From NCBI GenBank assembly GCA_029262835.1, contig JAJCYQ010000013.1, forward strand, positions 16,524-80,523: a stretch of DNA of 64,000 nt, given 5' to 3'. The DNA comes from Bacteroidota bacterium. GTDB taxonomy: Bacteria; Bacteroidota; Rhodothermia; Rhodothermales; UBA10348. Below the pieces are notes generated by a model that had not been told where the DNA came from, did no database searches, and saw only the letters and a program-made list of their open reading frames with translations. The stretch's first letter is position 1. Each line of letters begins with the position of its first letter. Made by a program: the position numbers and the translations under genes. Shown here piece after piece: positions 56,408 through 64,000 of the stretch.

Positions 56408-58738
56408 TCAGATGTCGATCTGGCTCTTCTTGAGCATGAACAGGCCAGACTCGATACCCGTCACGACAATGGTGCCACTTTCAAAGTAAGGATAGTTGCT
56501 CCACGTGCCATTGAAACCGGCCTGATCGTTGTCCGCCTGGGGCGCAACATCGAAGTGGGCGACTTCGACCGGATTCTCCGGGTCGGAAATATCCAGAATG
56601 CGAAGTCCCGAGTTGTAGTTCGACTGGTACATCAGGTTGCCCCGGATATACAGGTTGTGGTCCGAGGACGCGTGCGTTCCGAGGTGCTCCTTGACAAGGA
56701 CCGGATCGTCCAGGTCCGAGATGTCAAAGATCATGGTCCGCGTTTTCTCGGCCAGACCCTGCATTTCGTCGAGCTCGTCGTTCACGTAGTAGTACCGAAG
56801 ATCATCGGACGTCCAGCCCTGGTGCGTGTAGCCCGCATTGGGATACTGACCAATGGAGATGCCCACGGGGTTGTCCTTGTCGGTCACATCAGCAATGGAA
56901 AGCGCCGTTTCGTTGTGGCCGAAGCAGATTTCGCGACCCGCATAGTCGGCATCCGGTCCGTTGTAGATGATGCACTGGGCGTCATGCGAATAGCCTGTGC
57001 CGGCGCGGCCCGTTCCCTCGTGGCCAAAGCAGCCCGCAAATGTCGGGTTCTTTGGATCCTGGATGTTGATCATGTGGAGTCCGCCTCCACACGTGTCACC
57101 ACCCGAGTTGACGCCGACGGCATAGGCAAAACCACTTTCCTCGTTGATTACGATGTTGTGGGCGCTCCCAATGTCCCCGTAATGGGCATCGGCTTCGAAC
57201 ATCTGCGGCTCAGCGACATCACGCAGCCGCGTCAGGTCGAATATCTGCATACCATGCTGTCCGGCGCCGTCCGATACGATGAAAGTGTGATTGTTGTACA
57301 CCTTCATATCGCGCCAGGACGCCGGCTGCGCTCCATCCGTGAGGGGGAGGTCGCCGAGGTAGCGCGGGTTGGCCGGATCTGTGATATCTACAAAGGAGGT
57401 ACCGTTCGTACGACCGGCAATCACATACTCACGGCCTGTCTCCGGGTCGGTCCAGCCCCACACGTCGTTCATCCGGATACCGCGACCACCGCCGAGGTCC
57501 GAGATGTTCAGAAAAGAGACGAGGTCCACGTCCTGGCAAGGAAAGGCGGCTGCTTCACCCTCACCACACTCGACTTCGCCGCCGGTGATGGAGGCAAACA
57601 TGTCTTCGTACGGCGTGGTTACGGTGGCTTCCAGCGCCCATCCTTCTTCATTCTGTGCAAGGATGTACGCTTCCCCAATGCCATTGTCAGCGGGTCCGTT
57701 TCCTACGACCGCCAATCCTTCGTGTACAGCGAATGCCGAACCGCCAGCCGCGTCGCCATCGACGAGGAAGTAGGACGCCGAGAAACCACTCGGGCCTCCT
57801 TCATACACATAGACGGAGCCCGCTCCACCGACCCAGACATCCTGTCCGACGACGGCTACAGCCGAGCCGGTACCCGGCTGGGCGACCGTGAACGGCAACA
57901 GCACGCCAGCAAGCTGGAATTCACCGGCCTGTCCGCGGTAGACGGCCGCACCGCCGACACCGCCGCCCAACTGGGGCGTGCCGACAACAGCAAGACCGCC
58001 TTCAAGCGCGAGTCCCATGCCAAAATTCGAGCCGTCGAAGACGCCCGGAAACTTGCCCAGACGACCGTGGGCCACAAAGGCATCCTGATCTTCGTGGTAA
58101 TAGTAGGCGTAGACGTTTCCGTCGGATTCATCGCCCGCCAGCGGGGCGGCGACCAGCAGGTTACCGTTGTCCATGGCGACGGCGAGGCCGTAGAAGGCCC
58201 CTTCTTCCGATTCTTCTTCCTGGAGTTTGGAATGTTGTGTCCAGGAGCCGTCCGCGCCGCGATGGAACACGTATGCGGCGCCTCGGCCAGCGTCGGCGCC
58301 CGCGGCGCCAACCACCAGCCAGTCACCGTCGAGTGCAAGAGAGCGGCCGAACGATTCTTCTTCCGATGAATCCTCGCCAAGCAGTTTCTGCGTCTCTACC
58401 CAGTTGCCACTGGCATCCTTGGTGAAGACGTAGGCGCCTCCTGTAGAGTTGTTCATGAGCGTCGAGCCTACGACAAGCGTCGAGGCGTCTGCTGCCAGGG
58501 AGCGACCAAAGCGGTCATCCTGCCCATTGTTGTCAGAGGCGACGAGCAGCTCGGCCTGCTCCCAGGAGCCATCGGCCGCCTTGCGGTATACGTAGACAGA
58601 CGAATTCGTACTGTTCTGGCCACTCATACCGACGACGACATCATCTCCGGCCACGGCGGCGGCACCGCCGAAATTCTGGGCCGAAACCGGGACGACAAGA
58701 AAAACGCCCATGATCAGGGCGCAAATAAAACGATTCAT
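56408..58738 (-). CDS. Choice-of-anchor B family protein with FG-GAP-like repeats
   Basis: MNRFICALIMGVFLVVPVSAQ; repeated AVAGDDVVVGM/ALDGDWLVVGAAGADAGRGAAYVF; LVSFLNISDLGGGRGIRMNDVWGWTDPETGREYVIAGRTNGTSFVDITDP. Confidence 0.85.
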   Translation of the reverse strand: MNRFICALIMGVFLVVPVSAQNFGGAAAVAGDDVVVGMSGQNSTNSSVYVYRKAADGSWEQAELLVASDNNGQDDRFGRSLAADASTLVVGSTLMNNSTGGAYVFTKDASGNWVETQKLLGEDSSEEESFGRSLALDGDWLVVGAAGADAGRGAAYVFHRGADGSWTQHSKLQEEESEEGAFYGLAVAMDNGNLLVAAPLAGDESDGNVYAYYYHEDQDAFVAHGRLGKFPGVFDGSNFGMGLALEGGLAVVGTPQLGGGVGGAAVYRGQAGEFQLAGVLLPFTVAQPGTGSAVAVVGQDVWVGGAGSVYVYEGGPSGFSASYFLVDGDAAGGSAFAVHEGLAVVGNGPADNGIGEAYILAQNEEGWALEATVTTPYEDMFASITGGEVECGEGEAAAFPCQDVDLVSFLNISDLGGGRGIRMNDVWGWTDPETGREYVIAGRTNGTSFVDITDPANPRYLGDLPLTDGAQPASWRDMKVYNNHTFIVSDGAGQHGMQIFDLTRLRDVAEPQMFEADAHYGDIGSAHNIVINEESGFAYAVGVNSGGDTCGGGLHMINIQDPKNPTFAGCFGHEGTGRAGTGYSHDAQCIIYNGPDADYAGREICFGHNETALSIADVTDKDNPVGISIGQYPNAGYTHQGWTSDDLRYYYVNDELDEMQGLAEKTRTMIFDISDLDDPVLVKEHLGTHASSDHNLYIRGNLMYQSNYNSGLRILDISDPENPVEVAHFDVAPQADNDQAGFNGTWSNYPYFESGTIVVTGIESGLFMLKKSQIDI

Positions 58739-58803
58739 GTTCTTAGCGGGGTTGGCTTGTGTTGTTGAAACCTGGCCCTTCTCACGACGAAGCGGGAAAA
58801 AAG

Positions 58804-59667
58804 TTACATCCGGTGCTCGTACTGGCACTGACTGTTGTCGGAGGACAGATAGTAGGTCTTGTGGTTCGTGGCGGCTGGATCCGTGCATCCTCGAAGCGGC
58901 AACAGATCTACGCGGCGAAACGCCACCGGATGGCGGCCCGCCTTGAGTGCAATACGCCCTTCCGTCACAATGCGGCCATCGTACTCCGGGCGCGACCAGC
59001 TGAGCACCCGCACGCTGTCTACCACATGATCCACGCGCTCCGCCCCCAGTACATCGACATCCACGCGCACCCACTCGTCGCCGTGATGCGTTTCAGAGGC
59101 CGACGAAACGCAGGTGCGGGTCACCTTCTCACCGGCCATCATTACATCCAGGCCTCGGGGACAGAGATTGGCTGTCGGCCGGTCATCCTGTCCGTTTCCG
59201 CCGAGCAGTTCAATCTCCGCTGACGGAGGGTAGAGCTGATCGGCGCCCATTCCACTCACCTCCAGGGCATGAACCAGCAGGCCCGCCCGGCGCCAGGAAC
59301 GATCGGCTACATGGCCGGGCTCGCCCCCCAGGAAACGGTACTCGACCCGGAGCCTGTAGAACGAGTCCGTGCGCTCATGAATGAGCAGGCCCACGACATC
59401 CTCGTGCAGCGGACGCTCGTCGCCGGGCGGTGGCGCCAGCACGAGCTGCCCGTCCTGGACGCGGAAAACGTCACCCGGGTTGTCTCCGAGTGGAGAACCG
59501 ACCACCTTGGGTGTCCAGCCCGCCAGGGAACGCCCGTCGAACAGGCGTATCCAGTCCTCGCGGTCCGGATCGGGTTCAGGACCGGTACAAGAGGCCAGAA
59601 CGAAGACCAGCCCGAGCAGCATCCCAGACAGCAGGACGGCGGGAAGAGGACGAGTATGCGTCGACAC
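58804..59667 (-). CDS. DUF1080 / 3-keto-disaccharide hydrolase-like lipoprotein
   Basis: Lipobox VLASCTG; DWIRLFDGRSLAGWTPKVVGSPLGDNPGDVFRVQDGQLVL. Confidence 0.82.
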   Translation of the reverse strand: MSTHTRPLPAVLLSGMLLGLVFVLASCTGPEPDPDREDWIRLFDGRSLAGWTPKVVGSPLGDNPGDVFRVQDGQLVLAPPPGDERPLHEDVVGLLIHERTDSFYRLRVEYRFLGGEPGHVADRSWRRAGLLVHALEVSGMGADQLYPPSAEIELLGGNGQDDRPTANLCPRGLDVMMAGEKVTRTCVSSASETHHGDEWVRVDVDVLGAERVDHVVDSVRVLSWSRPEYDGRIVTEGRIALKAGRHPVAFRRVDLLPLRGCTDPAATNHKTYYLSSDNSQCQYEHRM

Positions 59668-60194
59668 TATCCGAGGTACTTTTCATTCAGGACATTGGCG
59701 TGATGCTGGGCATGACCAGCCACTATCCAGATGAGTGCGCGCACCGTGAATTCGTTACCCGAAGCCACGCCGCGGCGCGCGAGCATTTCTTCGGAAAATC
59801 CTTTGAACAGAGAAATGCTCGCGCGCCGCACATGCACGAATTCGGTGACCAGTTCCTGGAACGGACGCTCCCGGAGACGGGCCGCCTCGGCCCACGCCTC
59901 GTGTTCCATACCGGGCCAGGGTCCGGCGCTCCCGCGTGCAAAGGCCAGGGCACGGAACGACATGACCCGCTCGGTATCGTTGATATGCGTAATGATATCG
60001 CGAACGGTCCATTTGTCCGGAGCGTACCGGAAGTTGGCGCGTTCGGCGCCGGCCAGTTCGAAAAGCCGCTCGAATCGGGCGAGCTGTTCGTTGAGAGTCT
60101 CAAGTATGGATCCGTCCGCTACCAGGTTTACATACCCGGAATAGAACGGTGCGAATTCGTCAGAAGCCGGGCGCACGCGCAGTGCATCTCTCAT
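59667..60194 (-). CDS. DinB-family protein
   Basis: YAPDKWTVRDIITHINDTERVMSFRALAFARG, IWIVAGHAQHHANVL. Confidence 0.87.
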   Translation of the reverse strand: MRDALRVRPASDEFAPFYSGYVNLVADGSILETLNEQLARFERLFELAGAERANFRYAPDKWTVRDIITHINDTERVMSFRALAFARGSAGPWPGMEHEAWAEAARLRERPFQELVTEFVHVRRASISLFKGFSEEMLARRGVASGNEFTVRALIWIVAGHAQHHANVLNEKYLG

Positions 60195-60231
60195 GAAAGG
60201 GGGGAATTACAGTGTGTTTTCGGGCCGTGGT

Positions 60232-60711
60232 TCAGCTACGCAAGGTACGAAGCAGAGACGCCGTCTCAACTGCTGCAAGCGCCGCTTCCTCGCCTTTGTT
60301 TCCGACGCGTCCGCCAGCGCGCTCACGCGCCTGCTCGGGCGTATCGCACGTCAAAAGGCCAAAACCGACCGGAACGCCCGTCTCCACCGCGATCGCGGAA
60401 AGTTGATGCGCCACAGGTCCCGCCACATAGTCGAAATGCGGCGTATCGCCCCGAATGACCGCGCCAAGACAAACCACGGCGTCCCAGGAGCCACTGCGCG
60501 CCAGGTGCGCCGTGGCAACGGGCAGTTCAAAGGCGCCGGGCACATGCATCACGGTCGTGTCGCCCGCGCTCACGCCGACGCGTTCGAGCGCCAATTCTGC
60601 ACCCTCCACGAGGGCACTGACAATGCTGGCGTTCCAGCGCGTGGCCACGATGGCGACCCGCAGGCCGTGGCCGTGAATTGGAAAATCATCGTCAGGCGCA
60701 ATATTACTCAT
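60232..60711 (-). CDS. ribH: 6,7-dimethyl-8-ribityllumazine synthase
   Basis: VHVPGAFELPVATAHLA, LGAVIRGDTPHFDYV, GVPVGFGLLTCDTPEQA. Confidence 0.94.
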   Translation of the reverse strand: MSNIAPDDDFPIHGHGLRVAIVATRWNASIVSALVEGAELALERVGVSAGDTTVMHVPGAFELPVATAHLARSGSWDAVVCLGAVIRGDTPHFDYVAGPVAHQLSAIAVETGVPVGFGLLTCDTPEQARERAGGRVGNKGEEAALAAVETASLLRTLRS

Positions 60712-61984
60712 TGATCAGCTCCGCCGAATGGTCCATCCGGTCAATCTTCGTTCTGAGATAGTGTTCATTCTCCGGGCGGACAGCCGTGGCCAGGGGCTCG
60801 CGCAAAACGACCTCGATGCCGGCATCCAGGAGTCCCTCCACCTTGGCTGGATTGTTCGTGATGAGCCGAACGGCCGTTACGTTCTCCTTGCGGAGCATGG
60901 CCGCCGCCACGTCGTACGTCCGCTCGTCGGGCTCGAATCCGAGGCAGGTATTGGCTTCCACCGTATCCATTCCCTTGTCCTGCAACGCGTAGGCGCGAAT
61001 TTTATTTCCCAGCCCTATGCCCCTCCCTTCCTGCCTCAGGTAGACCACCAGGCCTCGGCCCTCCGCTGCAATACGCGCCAGGGATCGCTCGAGCTGGTCG
61101 CCGCAGTCACATCTCAGCGACCCGAGGGCATCGCCCGTGAGGCATTCGGAGTGCATGCGAACAAGGGGAACGTCGGCGCCCGCACGGCCGCCCGGAACCG
61201 TCCCGTTCGTGCGAGGCGGCAGCGAAAGTACGAGGTGCTCCTTGCCTTCGGCATCCTCGTAGACGGCGACCCGGAACACGCCATGCCGCGTCGGAATGGT
61301 CGATTCGGCCACGCGCGTGACCTGCACCTCCCGGGCCAAACCGCCTACCGGAGCGCCCTCCCGAGCGGCCACCGGAGCAGCGGTGCGCTCGAAGGCGGCA
61401 ATTTCGGCGACGCTCGTCAGCGGCAGGCCGTGCTCTTTGGCAAATGCCGCCAGGCCGCTCCCCCGGAGCATGTCCCCATCGGGTGCCATGATTTCACACA
61501 ACACGGCCGCCGGCTCGCATCCGGCGAGATGGGCCAGCGCCACGCCGGCCTCGGTGTGACCACGGCGCACCGCCAGCCCCTCGGCCTGCGCACGGAGCGG
61601 AAACACATGTCCGGGCGTGACGATATCGCGCGGACCACTGTCCGGGTCGCCAAGCACGCGGATGGTACGCGCCCTGTCCGAGGCGGATATTCCTGTAGAT
61701 ACGCCCGTCGCCGCCTCCACAGACCACGTGAAAGGACTGTAATGTGCGGCCCGACCGCGGACCGGCGCCGGCTGGAGGCCCAGCCGATCGGCACGCTCTG
61801 GCGCCAGCGCCACGCACACGAGACCACGGGCCTCGCGCACGCAGAAGTTCACCAGCTCGGCCGTGGCATGCTCGGCAGCAAATACAATATCACCTTCGTT
61901 CTCGCGGTCGGCGTCATCCTGGACAACGACTGCTTTTCCTGCGGCAAAAGCCGCCAGGACGTCTGTCATGGGAGAGAGGTTCAT
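60704..61984 (-). CDS. ribBA: Bifunctional DHBP synthase / GTP cyclohydrolase II
   Basis: VVVQDDADRENEGDIVFAAEHA, RGHTEAGVALAHLAGCEPAAVLCEI; RMHSECLTGDALGSLRCDCGDQL, RQEGRGIGLGNKIRAYALQD. Confidence 0.95.
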   Translation of the reverse strand: MNLSPMTDVLAAFAAGKAVVVQDDADRENEGDIVFAAEHATAELVNFCVREARGLVCVALAPERADRLGLQPAPVRGRAAHYSPFTWSVEAATGVSTGISASDRARTIRVLGDPDSGPRDIVTPGHVFPLRAQAEGLAVRRGHTEAGVALAHLAGCEPAAVLCEIMAPDGDMLRGSGLAAFAKEHGLPLTSVAEIAAFERTAAPVAAREGAPVGGLAREVQVTRVAESTIPTRHGVFRVAVYEDAEGKEHLVLSLPPRTNGTVPGGRAGADVPLVRMHSECLTGDALGSLRCDCGDQLERSLARIAAEGRGLVVYLRQEGRGIGLGNKIRAYALQDKGMDTVEANTCLGFEPDERTYDVAAAMLRKENVTAVRLITNNPAKVEGLLDAGIEVVLREPLATAVRPENEHYLRTKIDRMDHSAELINE

Positions 61985-62580
61985 AAGCGCATGAAGTGTT
62001 CTACGTATCGGCCAACAATGTCTGTTTCAATGTTCACGACGTCGCCTACCTGCTTCCGGGCAAGCGTCACGTGGTCCTGCGTCCAGGCAATGAGCATGAT
62101 GGAGAACTGACCCGCGTCGTCCGCGTGGACCACTGTCAGCGAAATCCCGTCAATGGCCACGTACCCTTTTGGCACGATGTACCGGCCGAAAGCCGGATTG
62201 ATGGCGAACTCCATGCGGAGGCTGTCTCCGTCTTCCGTGCGCGCCGTAATGCGCGCCGTCGTCTCCACATGCCCCTGCACCATGTGGCCGTCAAAACGTC
62301 CCTTTACGCCGAGCGCGCGTTCCAGATTGACGCCGTCGCCAGGCGCGAGGCCACCAAGATTCGTCTTCTGGAGGGTTTCGGGAGCCAGCCCCACGGTGAA
62401 GCGCTCTTCGTCCCGGGAGGTCACGGTCAGGCAGACCCCATTGACGGCAATGCTGTCTCCGAGCCGCGTCCCTACGAGTACGCGTGGTCCGTTGATGGTG
62501 AGCGTCGTTCCTCCTTCCGGCTCGGGGGCGGCCGCAAGGGCCTCAACGCGCCCGGTTTCTTCTATGATTCCCGAAAACAT
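61981..62580 (-). CDS. ribE: Riboflavin synthase alpha chain
   Basis: MFSGIIEETGRVEAL, AVNGVCLTV, GHMVQGHVETTARI, VAIDGISLTVV. Confidence 0.95.
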   Translation of the reverse strand: MFSGIIEETGRVEALAAAPEPEGGTTLTINGPRVLVGTRLGDSIAVNGVCLTVTSRDEERFTVGLAPETLQKTNLGGLAPGDGVNLERALGVKGRFDGHMVQGHVETTARITARTEDGDSLRMEFAINPAFGRYIVPKGYVAIDGISLTVVHADDAGQFSIMLIAWTQDHVTLARKQVGDVVNIETDIVGRYVEHFMRL

Positions 62581-62613
62581 GGTGTCAATGTGATGTTTTC
62601 TATGTGGTGTTTT

Positions 62614-63684
62614 TTATGTGATCGTACCGCAGATGAACATATCCGGACCCACCTGCTCCGCCTGCAGGCGATCAAGAGCGTGGGCGCTCGCTAATTGCCC
62701 AGCCCCCTCTCCGCCTATGGCACATGGCGCGCCTTCGCCGCCAATGATCAGCGGCGCGACATAGGCATGCACTTCCCGGACGAGCGCGGCATCGAAAAAC
62801 GTACCGAGCGCCCGCGCGCCGCCTTCCACGAGCAGGGACAGCACGCCGCGCCTGCCCAGTTCGTCGAGCAGGGCATGCGCTGGGCGCTTCTTCGGCAGGA
62901 CAAGCACTTCGCAGCCCTTCTCTTCCAGACGCCGCCTGGCCTCGGGCTCCGCCCGCCCGGTCGTAGCAATGAGCGTCCCGCGACGGGCCACAGCCGATCC
63001 GGGTGGCGTGCGGCATGTGGAGTCCAGGACAATACGAAGGGGCTCCAGCGTTCCCTCCGGAGTCCTCGCTGTGAGCGCCGGATCGTCGGCGAGCACTGTG
63101 TTCACCCCGACAAGGATGGCATCTACTTCCGCGCGGAGGCGGTGCGCATGGCGACGCGCCTCCGGGCCAGTAATCCACTTCGAAGCACCCATTCGCGTAG
63201 CCGTGCGCCCGTCGAGACTCATGGCCATCTTGGCCCTCACCCAGGGCCGGCCCGTGCGCGCATGATGGGCAAAGAAGCGAACAAGGTATTCCGCGTCCTC
63301 TTTCATGACCTGCGACGTGCGGACGCCGCCAGCGCGGAGCCTCTCGGCGCCACCGCCCGCTACGTTCGGGTTCGGATCGCGCGCGCCGAATACCACATGG
63401 GACACGCCGGCACGAAGAATGGCTTCCGTACAGGGTCCCGTGCGACCCGTGTGATTGCAGGGCTCGAGCGTTACATAAAGCGTGGCGCCGCGGGCGGCAG
63501 GGCCTGCCACCTCGAGTGCCTCCACCTCCGCGTGCCGCTCGCCGGCTTTCCGGTGCACGCCCGTTGACAGGACGCGCCCCGCACTATCAACCAGAACAGC
63601 CCCCACAGGGGGGTTCGGCGACGTCCGGCCGAGCCATGGGCGGGCCAGATCGAGCGCCTTGGTCATGTAGTCGTGAGCCGTCAT
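62614..63684 (-). CDS. ribD: Bifunctional riboflavin deaminase/reductase RibD
   Basis: MTAHDYMTKALDLARPWLGRTSPNPPVGAVLV, HAEVEALE, TLEPCNHTGRTGPCTEAIL. Confidence 0.95.
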   Translation of the reverse strand: MTAHDYMTKALDLARPWLGRTSPNPPVGAVLVDSAGRVLSTGVHRKAGERHAEVEALEVAGPAARGATLYVTLEPCNHTGRTGPCTEAILRAGVSHVVFGARDPNPNVAGGGAERLRAGGVRTSQVMKEDAEYLVRFFAHHARTGRPWVRAKMAMSLDGRTATRMGASKWITGPEARRHAHRLRAEVDAILVGVNTVLADDPALTARTPEGTLEPLRIVLDSTCRTPPGSAVARRGTLIATTGRAEPEARRRLEEKGCEVLVLPKKRPAHALLDELGRRGVLSLLVEGGARALGTFFDAALVREVHAYVAPLIIGGEGAPCAIGGEGAGQLASAHALDRLQAEQVGPDMFICGTIT

Positions 63685-63756
63685 ATGCGGGCGTGGATCG
63701 CGTCGGGGCATACGACAGGCGTCAGCCGGCAGGACACACCGGTCCCGTCGGCTTGC

Positions 63757-63840
63757 ATCTTCTCCCATCCGGACTGCGGCGCGCCATGCGCACTCACCGT
63801 CGGCTCCGGCTTCTCACCGGATCAACCACGCCCAGGCCAG
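63757..63840 (-). promoter_or_regulatory. FMN riboswitch (RFN element), visible 3' half only
   Basis: Minus strand GATCCGGTGAGAAGCCGGAGCCGACGGTGAGTGCGCATGGCGCGCCGCAGTCCGGATGGGAGAAGAT matches RFN 3' consensus (GAUCCGGUGAAAUUCCGGAGCCGACGGU..AGUCCGGAUGGGAGAAG). Confidence 0.88.
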
Positions 63841-63841
63841 A

Positions 63842-64000
63842 AGAAGCGTGTTGAAGAACCAGCGTGCGCCAAGATGCGAGCGCCGGAATGCCAGATGCCA
63901 GGCGTCCCGACGCCGAATAGCAACGCTATTCGAAGGAGGGACAACGCAGCAGATGGCGTTTCGCCGCCGCAGTAGGGTGTGCGATGGTTTTTCAACACGC
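63842..64000. mobile_element. MITE/REP-like terminal-inverted-repeat element, copy 2 (last ~2 bp beyond window)
   Basis: GAAGCGTGTTGAAGAACCA ... TGGTTTTTCAACACGC; same length and orientation as copy 1. Confidence 0.85.

Noticed and set aside
56384-58369. 661-aa ORF on + strand
   Set aside because: Antisense of the choice-of-anchor B gene, which has clear signal peptide and repeats.
1-64000. tRNA, rRNA, prophage, integrase, CRISPR or defence islands
   Set aside because: Looked for and not recognised anywhere in the window by reading; tRNAscan-SE and DefenseFinder would be decisive.

Overview
The window is GC-rich bacterial chromosome that reads like a Rhodothermota/Bacteroidota-type genome (inferred from gene families and layout, not tested). 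Most of it is dense, ordinary coding sequence: engB, sucD, tatA, add, aroA, murB, ccmB/C/D-like/E, mgtE, rsmA, bioY, metH, a nearly complete menaquinone operon (menF-D-H-B-A and a fused menC-menE), wecB and a glycosyltransferase, a YfhO-type membrane protein, M1 and M28 peptidases, a SpoIIE phosphatase, and the riboflavin operon ribD-E-BA-H. The less ordinary parts are: (1) an approx. 161-bp terminal-inverted-repeat element present twice, one copy sitting directly against the visible 3' half of an FMN riboswitch ahead of ribD; (2) two BMC-H shell protein genes with no visible metabolosome enzymes, one with a Rho_N/SAP-like tail, coupled to a YbbR-like gene; (3) a condensed type IV pilus/T2SS-like locus (PilT-like ATPase, PilM-PilN fusion, PilO-PilP-like fusion, secretin) next to leaderless pilin-like proteins, a KSx-repeat surface protein and an S8 protease with a KVLDRY repeat in its propeptide; (4) a MenC-MenE fusion carrying several in-frame minisatellites; (5) a possible non-AUG start of menF; (6) a CxxxY-type CcmE; (7) candidate untranslated RNAs/leaders. 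All calls come from reading the sequence and the supplied translations. No database search was run.
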